Of a stretch of 64,000 bases of DNA, positions 44,783 through 55,843 are shown in pieces; within the stretch, counting starts at the first letter, position 1; every line of letters begins with the position of its first letter. This DNA comes from Planococcus citri. Lineage: Eukaryota > Arthropoda > Insecta > Hemiptera > Pseudococcidae. The DNA lies in assembly GCF_950023065.1 (NCBI RefSeq), contig NC_088680.1, forward strand, positions 39,792,559 to 39,856,558, read 5' to 3'. A model generated the notes under the pieces. The model was given only the letters and a program-made list of their open reading frames with translations, was not told the origin of the DNA and did not search any database. The position numbers were made by a program, and so were the translations under genes.

Positions 44783-45813
44783 TGATATGAGGAAATATGC
44801 CTTCATCGCCTAAGCGATGATTAAATTAATCATCACCATAGAGATGATGAATAAAATAACTCCCTTAAACTGCAAGTTCGGTAATGTGTTAACTCCTACT
44901 ACTGTGCTACTCCTACTACGTAGCTATAACGTAATCGCGCGCAGCAAACGCATAGAACGCATCCGATGCACCCAAAAATAGTATAAATAGAGCAACACGG
45001 ACGCGAGCCAAACTAGTTGTATTTAAAATGGGCTGAACTTCCAAATAAGTTGAGCTTCCATACGATCTTGGACTCGGCGATCCGGATAGCTGGTTCTTGG
45101 TCAAAAGTGTACTTATGTAGATACGAGTAGATGAAGTCCTCTATAGGGGGTTCATCCCTTTTATTCAGTCTTCGCCCACTTTTAGTGGTTAATATGTTTC
45201 TCGTTTTCGTGATTTAAATTATCGTATACGTAATTAATCGCGTCCACACCGGATATCATCTGATTATGCTGGCCATCGGAGATAGTCCTAGAAGAATAGG
45301 TACCTCGTGTATTACATTGCTGTCGACCGGCCTAGTATTAGTGAGCCACCCTGAAAGAGACAGTAGAAGCGGACATTATGTGAGCCTTGGTGAGTAAATC
45401 TCACTACTATTTCCGAAATTGCATGCAATTTCTAGGGTATCTAATTACCCACCTTCAGTAATCCATTAACGCGCGTCGTAAGGTATAAGCTTGTGCATGT
45501 ACCTATTATAGAACAACCCTATAGTTATTCTATACTTCTTTATCTTTGTACCCGTTTTAATATGCATTTGATTTTATTATGTCTAATTAACAATAAACAT
45601 ATTATCACTTTAGTGTAATTAATATGAGTTTTATTGGTAATTAGAGATTTTACTGTGAAGAATGAGCTGCATGACTGAAACCTCTCCGATATTTTGAGCT
45701 AACCAGGCGAGGCAATTATTCACTACCTTAGGGAATATTTCTTGACTTAATCACGTAGGTAGGAATTCTAATAAAAATCATCTATATCAATCCTGTAAGA
45801 TCTCACTCTATCA
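44783..45813 (+). repeat. 3' LTR (1,031 bp)
   Basis: Direct copy of 25093-26123 with no difference seen. It carries the same TATA box (44982-44990), palindrome (45415-45432) and AATAAA (45602-45607). Its TATA box could drive transcription outward into the flank, towards the Beat exon and antisense to it. Confidence 0.95.
45602..45607 (+). terminator. Polyadenylation signal AATAAA in the 3' LTR
   Basis: Signal expected to end the element's transcripts. It is followed by T- and GT-containing sequence within 60 bp. Confidence 0.5.
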
Positions 45814-45817
45814 AGAC
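45814..45817. repeat. Target site duplication AGAC, right copy
   Basis: Follows the terminal CA of the 3' LTR directly and matches 25089-25092. Confidence 0.9.
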
Positions 45818-47631
45818 GATTTTTATTTTATTTAATTTTTCTTGAAAAAAAGATCGCTGAATTCCTAGTATTTTGAAGATCTTTGAGTAAATATTTTCTC
45901 AGCAGCTTCTCATTCGTGTGTACTCATTCCTCATATTTTTTTGTAAAAATACAGTTGAAAAACTTACTCAAAATTTAAGGTTTCATTATCGAGGCAGGTA
46001 CATTGTAGATAGGTATTTTCACATAACACATGCTCAAGTACTATTTCTCTCCCTTGACGACTCAGTATCTTCATGAAAAAAAGGCCAAGGCCTGGAGAAG
46101 GATGGATCTTCATACAATAACCATCAACATGTGGCATCTCATCCTATGAGAACCCCAAAGATAACTTACTTTTTTCACTCTTTCTCTCACACACACCTTT
46201 CGAATAATTAATACACAACTACGCCGCAAACACGAACGATGTCCTCGTCACAACGAAACCTCCTTCTTGCGATCCTTCCTCTCGCCACATCACACACTTA
46301 AACCATACAGACCGCGGACGTCATAACCACCAAAACAGAGAGGCAGATGGAGAGAGATGTGACATTTAAATCATTAATTTATTAGTTTCCATCGTTTCGC
46401 TTCGTCTCACCTCTCACAACCATAACAATTCGCTTAGGTAGGTAGGCCATTTATTTTTCATTTTATCTTTCCAAGAGTAAAATGTCACGAAAGAAGAGAG
46501 CGCGCGAAATAATCCCCGAAAGAATAAAAGGGATATGATGAAAATAAGCTCGAAGAGGGTAAATTTTTTTTTGTTGTTTTGGCGCCGTCATAAAAATGGA
46601 AATCCGGCACAAAACGCGGCAAAGTGAAAAACTATTTTCGCCAATCTCCCTCCTTCTGTGCATCCCACTCACCCCAAAATCCATAATAAGAGGGGGCACA
46701 AAAACAAAGACCTCTCGCTGAGCTATACAGAGAGTAAAAAAAAAACGAAACTCACACACATATACACTAGAACCGAGGCATCATCCAGCTCAGCATCAAA
46801 TTGCACACAAACGCGTAGAGAAAAATGCGTTCTATGTTGTTGCCCAAGTCAGCTCATCTATACGTTTTTTTTTCTCTAACAATACACACACAAAAAAAAC
46901 AGTATACACGTAGATAGCAGCTAGGTACCTACACATTATGCAAGCGGCTTTTTCGACAAAACGTACTCGCAGCTCGAAAAAAAAAACTAATTCTACCGAA
47001 AAGGTAATATTCGTTAAGGTGAAAGGAGCTTTCTGGTTGGGGCGAATGAGCAAAAAAAAGAGAAGAATACAACGAATGTACGCGTGTGTTGTACGTGTTG
47101 AAAAATACTAAAAAGTCAGCATGGTACGCAGGGAGACTTTCAACAAAGAGAATAGATGCTGCGGAGAGACGCGGGTATCGGTATTTGAAAATTTACCAAG
47201 ACCATTATCAATTTAATTAACCAGCTTAATGACTAAACAGATCCCTAGCTGGTATGCCCAACCCTACGATAGTACTTCTCTCTCTTTAAAACATTCTACA
47301 CGTAATTAGTTCGAATTAGAAAAAATTAACATTTCAAAGGAATTTCTCCGCAGCACAGGGTGGCGACGAGGGGAGCCGATTAAATCGTTTCACTGTTCGT
47401 GCACAAGGCGCTCCATATCGTATACATGTTAACTCGAATGCAAAACATTCGATGTAGTAGACCCCGCTACCCACTTCTTAATCCGCACAGTCTCCAAAAA
47501 TGCAAGATGAAGCCAAGCAACGATAATGAAGAAGACGGTGGGGAAAAAAATTACATCCACATAGCACCGAAATACGCTACACACTAAGCACATAGAGCAA
47601 GTATAAAAGTACAAATAAAGGGATAACTTAC
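45818..47631. other. Non-coding host sequence, probably Beat-gene intron
   Basis: Relative to the minus-strand Beat exon this is downstream and begins with its splice donor, so it is intronic if the exon call is right. It contains the second copy of the duplicated 27-bp motif and CpG-containing unique-looking sequence. No other exon was recognised. Confidence 0.5.
46577..46603. other. 27-bp non-coding motif, copy 2
   Basis: Exact match of 16711-16737 (core GGCGCCGTCATAAAAATGGA), in the same orientation, lying about 1 kb downstream of the Beat exon in that gene's direction. See copy 1 for the extended similarity. Confidence 0.6.
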
Positions 47632-47837
47632 ATCGACGATAATGCCAGGAAGTGGAAACACCCTGGTGGGTGGCGATTCCTTCGGTACATATCGATAAAA
47701 TTCATTGTCTCCGAAGTACCATTTAATCGAGTATAAAAGCGCTTCTTCTAAATCGTAATTACACTCTAAATGCAACGTTTCGCCGGTCCGGATCGCTTCT
47801 GCTGCGCGTAATTCCACGTTCTTTAAACACGTTATTT
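47632..47837 (-). CDS. Internal exon of a Beaten path (Beat) family Ig-domain gene
   Basis: On the minus strand a 206-nt exon begins after GTGCAG at 47838 and ends before GTAAGT (47631-47626). Both splice sites fit consensus; it enters one base into a codon and ends on a codon boundary. The peptide contains the first Ig cysteine and tryptophan in LECNYDLEEALLYSIKWYFG, followed by NEFYRYVPKESP and a FPLPGIIVD end. GET-x3-L-x-CNYDLE, LYS-x-KWY and EFYRY-x-P are hallmarks of Beat proteins, secreted or membrane Ig proteins that in Drosophila act in axon guidance by binding Sidestep family partners. Neighbouring exons, including the signal peptide and the rest of the Ig fold, were not found. The subfamily cannot be assigned. 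Confidence 0.88.
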
Positions 47838-49452
47838 CTGCACATACGCAAAATAAAATCATAGATAAGTAAAATGAGATTTCAACTCGACCCAACCCGC
47901 TCTACATACTATACTGAAGCTTAACTTAGACTCGTTCGTGTAAAGGCAGCAAATACCCTATTCCCCCCTCGCCACAATGTCGTCGTATCTGAGCAACTAT
48001 TAACCTAACCATTCTTCGTCTATTAAGCTGTACTCGATTTGAAATCAACTACGTTTAATGTGTTGTAAATGTTTCACGATGTCGTCGTGTCTTATAATAG
48101 TTCACGTTAAGTAGGTAAACTAAAGTCAGACAGTCGATGAAAATCAACATTGTAGAAATTTATAAGCTCGAATAAAATAATGATTTCATGGAATAGAAAT
48201 TAATTGATTTTTTAAAAAAAATTGTTGTAGGGAAACCATTAATAAACTATCGATCGACTCGAAAATTTGATTGGACATTGGAGATTAAAAATTTAATTTT
48301 CTGTAGATATGTCTTCTCATCACAAATTTTTTCCTAAAATGCTCATTTTTCTCTTGAAATGGCAAAAATTCCTGAAAGTAAAAATCAATGATGCTTGTAA
48401 GTAGGTAGAAGTTGATCATTGTGTTTTAAAGCTTTCAAGGAAAATTTTTAGTTCACTACCACACCTTTAACTCCTTCGAAGGGAGAGAAATTGCAATCTT
48501 ATTAGGTATAGGTAGGTACTTAAAATTTTTATGAATGGATAATTATGAGTGTACGTTTTTACGGCGAACTGGTTATGCAATTTTATTAACACGAATTATG
48601 ATGACGAAATAAATGCAAGTAATTTGCAGGCTCTCTTCGTCTACAGTTTATTACAATTCATAACCCTTCAACTGTGATTGAGCTGAATGGCTACTGAAAA
48701 AATATCTATGTTACTCTGACCTCTGAACCAAATATACCTATAGAGATAAGATTCTGATAATCAATTCATAGGAATATTGAAGTCAACCCCCACCACCCCA
48801 AATAACATAATTAATTTCCATTTTCGAAAATTTGAACCGATTTGAAGCTTCCAACAAAAGTTTACTGATCCCCAGCAGCAATTTCAAAACGTTCCAGAAT
48901 GCGATGTAATAAACTTCGACAACTGAAAATCCAATCCTGTCATACGTTCAACAATCTGAATCGATTAGGGCACAAATTAAAAACGTTTTTTATCGTTTTA
49001 ATTTTTTTTCTTCAAAAATTGGAAATCTTAAATTCAAACAGGACTTAAATTTCATACAGACAGAAAATTAGCCACAACTCTATGATTTTCAGTTTACCAA
49101 ATTAATTTCCGCACATTCTGGAGACATTTTACTGATCTAGAGAAATCGAAAACTGCGCTGGAGGCTTTAGAAGTGTTCGAAATCGGGAAATTCTGGTGGT
49201 GGGGGAGAGAAACAGGTTTAAAATAGACCCTTTCCAAATTAATTTCTGCGTCTTCTGGGGAAATTTTAAAATCCTGAAGGAATCAAAAACCGCGTTAGAG
49301 GCTTCAAAATGGCTCAGAATTTGTGAAATTCCAATTTGAGAGGTCGCATGGTCGGTTTTCGACAAGATATAAACAGTCATTTATGCAAAATTTTAAAGTT
49401 TTCCTCAAGAACAGAAAACTTTATTTTCAATTTTGCCAACTATTTTTTCAGT
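47838..49452. other. Non-coding host sequence upstream of the Beat exon
   Basis: The first bases are the exon's acceptor and pyrimidine tract on the minus strand. The rest is AT-rich with a GTAGGTAC string near 48513. No upstream Beat exon was recognised. Confidence 0.5.
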
Positions 49453-49701
49453 ATGAAGCATACGTTTCCAAAACGCACTAAGTCCAAAAAAATATTGATA
49501 AGAAATTCATGGTACTTAGTACAATTTGGAAACGTAGAAATGGCCCAAGTTGGCTGATTTTTTGATATGTTGTAGCCAAGACCCTTGGGCACAACATATA
49601 AAAAAATCAGCCATTTTGGGCCGCAACTTTATGCTAGATGGCCTTGTAACCTCAGAATCTTTGAAAATGGACTTAGTGCGTTTTGGAAACGTATGCTTCA
49701 T
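49453..49701. mobile_element. Small foldback MITE (249 bp)
   Basis: The ends are inverted copies: ATGAAGCATACGTTTCCAAA with CGCACTAAGTCCA on the left, complemented on the right. An inner pair, GGCTGATTTTTTGATATGTTGT against ACAACATATAAAAAAATCAGCC, makes the centre fold back as well. No coding capacity and no certain target duplication. Confidence 0.7.
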
Positions 49702-50303
49702 CGTATGTAAATGATTTTCTGAACTAAATCACAAGTTGATAAATATGAGGGGAGGGGGTTGAAAATTTTTGTGGGGATACCTACTAAGGATATACATAAC
49801 ATACTGAAAAACTTTCAAAATCGGTTGAAATGGGGCTGAGAAAAGTGGTATTGAAATTTCAGAAAAGGGGGGTTCTCCAAAAAGGGGAGGTGGTGCCGAT
49901 CTGAAATTTTTCACGGTGAAGTTTCTCGATGGAACCCATCTTCCATGCTAGTATCGACTAGAACGCTCTCGGGGGCCATTTCACCCCTCTTATGGGCCGA
50001 TAGCTTTTTTGTGTTTTTTAGAAAACCCCTTTCATTTGAATCGTTCTAGCCCCACCCCCCTGAGAGGTAGAAGGACAGTTGATATATCACTAGATCGGAA
50101 TTTGATGTAGAACAACATTCTACAACCATTTTTGGGCTATAGTCAATACTTTTCGATACATTGGCCAAAAACCGATTTTGAGGGGATAAGATCCACAATT
50201 TGGGGGAAAGCACACCCGGGACAGTAGGGGACTCATCGGATTCGTTTTCAGGACATCAAAATGGACCAGTATACCAGAAATCAGCTTGCCGCCTCGATTT
50301 GCA
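49702..50303. other. Non-coding host sequence, no gene recognised
   Basis: C- and G-run-rich repeat-like sequence with no supported frame. It ends at the target duplication of the hAT MITE. Confidence 0.4.
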
Positions 50304-50311
50304 CTATAGAC

Positions 50312-50823
50312 CAGAGTATTGCAGCCGAATTTTTGGGCTTCGGCTTTTAGCTAAAACTAGTGACCTTCAAAAATAAAGATTCAGCTTTCAGCTATTGCCT
50401 AGCTTAAACATTGAGCTAGCTAAAAGCTAACCAAATTTAAAAACAATATACCCCTCTATGAGCATTAAAATTTCACACTGAGCCCGAAAATAGCTTTGAA
50501 AATGACATCAGATTCATTGTTTAACAAAAATTTGGGAAAAACAACATAAACAACAAAAAAATTTTATTACATGTGAAAAATTGGAAAAATAAAAATGAAA
50601 ATTTTAAAAGCAAAATTGCTCCAGATTTATTAGAATTTCACATGAAATTATCACAAATGAAGGGAGTGGGAAAAGCGGTAAAATAGCTGAATTTTTTTAG
50701 CTATTGGCTATTTAGTCCTAACAAATTTCAGCTTCAGATAGCTATTTTTTTCTAGCTTTTTGAAGGAAAATTCGGCTAAAATTCGGCTTTCGGCTTTCGG
50801 ATTCAGCTAGCTGCAATACTCTG
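50312..50823. mobile_element. hAT-type MITE (512 bp) with perfect 8-bp target duplication
   Basis: Ends are CAGAGTATTGCAGC and its exact complement. CTATAGAC flanks both sides (50304-50311 and 50824-50831). CAG-type ends and an 8-bp duplication are diagnostic for hAT elements. The interior is rich in TAGCT and TTCGGCTTT repeats, so subterminal transposase-binding repeats are likely. No transposase is present. Confidence 0.9.
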
Positions 50824-50831
50824 CTATAGAC

Positions 50832-53800
50832 CCTACTTTTATGCTAATTTTACTGGACTATAGTCAAAAAATAACATTAATATTGAACCCTCCTCCTTTT
50901 ATTCAAAATATAAAATTTGAGAAATTGTCCTGCTTTTGTCTTTTCTTTACTATTTTCAAATCATGGAACAAAAATTTGGAGGCTCCCCCCTCTGACAAGT
51001 ATTGAGGTAGGTATTTTTGGAAAAATGGCTTGTTTTTTCATATTTTGAATCCAAAATTTTCGAACTTCTGCTTATTCTTTTTCTACTTTGAAAATTTCAA
51101 TTTTTTAAAATTTCCACTTAAGTGATGATAAATTTGGGGGGAAAGATCTAAACATTTGAAAATTTTGAATTGAAAAATAAATTAAAATATTTTCTAAAGT
51201 AAAGAAAAAAATAGATTGCAATAATATTGAACACCCCTTACCTTCCTTATAAATAAAATGTGAGAAATTGTCATGCTTTTGTCCTATTTTTTTATGTTTT
51301 TCCGTTTTTTTGGACAACTTTTCTTATTGAAAATCGCAAATAGAAGCAAATAACATCCATTGTGGAATTTGCGAGCAAATGCGCGCATTTTAACATCACT
51401 AAGCTGTGATCAATTTTCAAACCGTTTTAACAAAAATTTGTTCAAAATACAACTTTAAAATTAAATCTGTTTATCCCCACCCATCTCTGTCATTTCATCA
51501 TTTTGTTCAAAAGAATAAGAAAATTGTCAAAAAAAATTCACGCAACTTCTAACAAGGTTCGTACAGTTCATTAAAATCCAGAGTGAAGGCATTTTTGTGG
51601 TTCCTTATCGTATGCTACCTATTTTCCATCAGATCTTCAGATGCATTTTAATTTGACTTCTAAATTCACAAATATGTAACTATGATTAGATCATTGATAC
51701 CAAAGAGTCTAAGAAGAAACCATATAATAATTTTTTAGGAAACCCAATTTGCCAACCCTGGCAATTACAATCATTCCACTCAAAAAGGGGAATCCCCTAT
51801 TAGAAGATTTTCCTTCAGAAACGGGAGGGATTTTTTTTAATGGCTCATTGCGCACTTAGAGGCTCGAGTATATCACAGAGGGATGTGCTATATATTTTGG
51901 AAAAAGTACATATAATATTTTTCGTTAATTCTGGAAACGATTTCCGGTGACACGTGTGTTTTCATTCCCAGGAGAGATCACTTTCTATATGGGAAGTTGA
52001 AAAAGGGGTCTTAATATAAGTTCTCTTTTTCCTTTACCTTTTGACAGTAAAATACCGAAGAATTATCGTCGTTGGAATTTTTCATTTATCAAACGCGGGC
52101 CGCCTCGTAATTACGAGTATTCAAGATATTCGACAATAATTGGAAAAAGCAAAGAATTTCTTAGAACGGTGCAACGCGCCGTTGAAAGCTCATAAATTAT
52201 ATTATCTTATTCGGAAACGTTGCGTTGGCAAATAATTCTCAAAAATCAACGTTTTCAAGGAGTTATTTACACGTACGGATATTTCTAGTGATACTATTCA
52301 AGCTATCCTATGAGCTCCTTTTGGGAAAAAGGTCATTCAAGTCTACCTGCTTTTTTCTTCTTTCTTCTTTCATATTGAAACAATTGTAAAATTTGTAAAG
52401 TTATATTTTTTTATGCTTCCTACAAAGTGGAAATTTTAATTTGCATAATTCTCGTCATAAAAATGATACGAATGAGGCCACCACTGCAGCCATCGGGTAA
52501 AAGGTGAGCCGACCTCGACATAATTAAAAATTTGGCGAATTGCTGCTCTCTGCTTTCCTCTATAGTTCGTAGGAAAACATCGTCGATGGTAGTAAAATTT
52601 CCCTTTTATACATTTGGCGGTCACGATGATGATGACGACGACGACAACGTGATAATGGTGGCACAGAGCGAGAATAAATTGCGTCTTTTTTTTGTTCACT
52701 CGTTCTCGTCGTCGTGGTGGTTTTTTCAGCTCATTTTTTTCGTTCGAGAAAATGCGACGACGAAACAACTAGGAACGATGGCAATGGCGCGCTAAAGCGA
52801 ACAAAAAACCAGACCGTATAGCATTTAAAATAACATTCATATTTAAAGGGCTTTATTATACGGGTCGAATAATTCTTGCGAGAGTGAAAGAGAGAGGCTG
52901 AAAAAAATAACCTCGACGAAGAATAGGCATAGTAGGCTACAGGTTAGTGATAGCCGGAGGGGAAGCGGTGTAATAAAATCCGGCGAGCTTGGTCAAATAA
53001 CCGGAAAAAATTTTAATTTGATATTCTCAATTGTACAAAAGACGACTGAGAATTCGCTATAAAATTTAATTTCTTTCTCTCTTTCGTATACGTTGAAAAA
53101 AAAACACCGACCGCAAATACGCAAAGCAGTGAGAAACTGCGCGCAGCGAATCAACGATGTAGTTTCGGGAGTTCGTTAATAAAGAAATAATTTACCCGCG
53201 TATAAGAAACCCTGCTAAGTTTGCTATTCGTCGTAATTAAGACACGTTCGTGTTATACCGGAATGGAACTATATCGATAAAATGAGAATCTGTAATAATG
53301 ACGAGGCGAAATTTTCAAGGTTTTCTACGGGGGAAATAAAATTTTCCACGATCAGGTATATTGAAAGAAAATTTGTCCGAGGTTTTGTTACAAGTGGTAT
53401 ACAATATCAAAGAAGTCTGTCAATTGGAATTTGTATGGATTTTCAAAGACACACCTGCATGTTTCAATATTCGGTAGAGTGGTGATTTCGAGTTATTTCA
53501 CTTAAAACCATCGAACAAAAAAAGTACTCACTTAAAATAAAAATTTGTAACTTTATTCAACCCTAATTGAACTTTAACACAGTTTTTCGGGCGATAAAAT
53601 GCCATTAACAAGGCTTCCTGAACAGATGTCAAATTATTCGCCAAGTACCATAGTTCAGTAACCCAAACTGCGTATTATTATCGTAAGTTGCAAATTGATC
53701 TGCCAATCCCAGAAATTGAAGAGGAAAAATTATGGAACATTCACGTGAAAATTCTTCGTGGTTTTATGGACTTAGATACAGATAAACTTTAATGTGATCA

Positions 53801-54897
53801 GGTACTTATCGCAGTACCTACCTACATTTTTCTTAAGTTTTTTTTTAGTTTCGGTTCGACTTCAAAAAAGGAGCAATGATTGATCAAGTTTTTGGAGTAC
53901 TCCGATGCCTTCAATTCTGAAAACCAGACACAAAAAAGTTCAAAAGGAATTCAAATTTACACAATAAGATAGAATTTGAGAAACTAGGCACATATTACTT
54001 TTTTGATATTTAAACGTTGAAATGTGGTTAAATTCATTTTTAAAAAATGATCAAATCAAGTTCCAAAGTTAAGATTCAGTTCATGAAAAATTCTGGAACT
54101 AAATCAGATTCTGAACTTAGGTACAAAATTTGAGTAATAGAGCGCTTAAAAGTTCCTGATATTGCTTGTGGCTAAGTACTGGTCTTCCCAGATTCTAACA
54201 GGGGGCATGGTTGCTTTAGAGACTACTTGTATACAATTGATTGAACTTTAGTCGTAATTGCCCCTGTGGTAGTAAGGTCCCACACAATGATTGCATAGTT
54301 TACGAATGTCTGTATTCTTTGCCTATTACATCCAAATACGAGTTTATAGAGTGAATAAAATAATAAGAAGATAATTTTTGACTATAGGCACTGGACCTGC
54401 GGAGTAAGACAACCAACTGCAGGCTGAGGGGAATGGAAATGGTAAAGAAAAGTTGAGTAACGCCAATTTATCCCGCTGGGTGCTCTTGGCAGCGCTGTAC
54501 TTCAATTTTGCAGGCAACAGGGAAAAGGGTGGGTTGTGTAGTCTGCGAGGTACTCCTGACTGCGCGTGCAGCCAGGAGTTCCTTCCAGACTTTCTTTATA
54601 CCTTGTTGATTCTACCTAGTTTTCCTTTGTCAGTCTGGCTAAGACTCTGGTAGGTTTTATCATTTATGATTGGGAATATGAGGGCAAGATCAGATGAGAG
54701 TTTAGCTTCATGATGCCTCTCGATTTTGATGTATGCTGTCACACATACTACAACCATGATGTCTTAGTGGAACTTACATCCCTCCTCACCATCTTTATTA
54801 TCCGGATGGTGTCTGGTGCTGCTGCAGTTATACTCTGGCTGTTTGGACCACACAACGATAGGCGTTCATGTATTGCCTTTACTTGTGGGATACGTGT
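50832..54897. other. Non-coding host sequence, no gene recognised
   Basis: 50832-51900 is AT-rich. 51900-53300 looks unique and contains a GAY-rich simple repeat near 52625. From about 54170 to 54897 the sequence is of different, less AT-rich character and appears to continue after the foldback element at 55844. That interrupted unit may be an old dispersed repeat. I recognise no protein in it. Confidence 0.45.
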
Positions 54898-55843
54898 ATT
54901 AGGGTGACAATGAAATACACAGGGGAAAAATTTTTCATTATTTTTTTTACAGCACACCTGAAAAGTGTGCTATGTGGTATCAAAGTTTCATCCCTCCAAC
55001 TTGATTTTAAACCGTGCCGCAGTGGCTCCAAAGTTTGGAACATAACGTCCAAGCGCGACCTTCCGAGTTTCACGGCGTCGCGTGGTGGAGAAATCGCTGA
55101 GTACTCGCTACACGTACGATGTGGAATAGAGTAACGGACACTTCAAATTTTTTTTTGGTAATGATTTGATGTTGTTTTTTTTTCGTCACAAGCTAACTCT
55201 AAAACATTTGTTAAATTATATTTATGGCTAAAAACCCCGATTTTTCTATTTTATTTTGCTGTAGAAAAAGATTGAGCCTTTAACGCACGTTTTTGTACGT
55301 GGAATTAGTTTCTAGCTAGTATATAAGGTAAATGATGGCCATTGGACATGGATGGTGAGTGAAGAAATATCGAATAAGCATAATAAGTGAATTTTATATC
55401 ATTGTAACCTTTTGGTATAAAGAAACGTATAAAAACGAGAACATAGGTAATTGCGTTAAAAGATCAATTTTTTCTCAGGACGGAATAAAATTTAAAAATT
55501 GTGTTTTTTTGTAGAAAATATAATTTAAAAACTGTTTTAGAGTTAGCTTATGACGAAAAAAAAAATCATCACATTATCAACAGATAAAAAAATACAGGAT
55601 ACGTTACTGTATTGCATTTCGTACATGTAGCGCGTACTGAACGATTTTTCCACCACGCGTCGCCGTGAGACTCACAAGGTCGCGCTCGGACTTTACGTTT
55701 CAAATTTTTGAGGCATTGCGGCACGGGTTAAAATCAAGTTAGAGGGATGAACCTTGGGGGGTCATTTTTTGATACCTCATAGCACATTTTTCAGGTATGC
55801 TGCATTCAAAAATCCGTTAAAAAAATTTCATTGTCACCCTAAT
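54898..55843. mobile_element. Foldback element with ~310-bp terminal inverted repeats
   Basis: The arms 54898-55206 and 55532-55843 are inverted copies at roughly 80% similarity by eye. Ends read ATTAGGGTGACAATGAAAT. Inner blocks such as CTTGATTTTAA, CGTGCCGCA, GCGCGACCTT and GCTAACTCTAAAAC are kept in both arms. GTGT flanks both ends (54894-54897 and 55844-55847), a possible 4-bp duplication. Removing the element joins GGGATACGTGT to ATCTTTGTGCC. The superfamily is unclear. Confidence 0.75.

Larger units (their letters stand above)
25093..45813 (+). mobile_element. Giant Ty3/gypsy-like LTR retrotransposon, apparently complete, 20.7 kb
   Basis: The limits are set by two 1,031-bp direct repeats at a constant offset of 19,690 bp, starting TG and ending CA, with perfect AGAC duplications outside. 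The internal 18,659 bp holds gag, pol in the -1 frame and a third ORF. Domain order in Pol places it near Ty3/gypsy: protease, RT with YIDD, RNase H, HHCC and DDE integrase, GPY/F. Identical LTRs and three open ORFs point to a recent and possibly active copy. It is large for a metazoan gypsy element because of long non-coding blocks and extra domains: a GDG domain in Pol and in ORF3, a second RNase H, and a RING-H2 finger. I recognise no named family. Confidence 0.95.
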
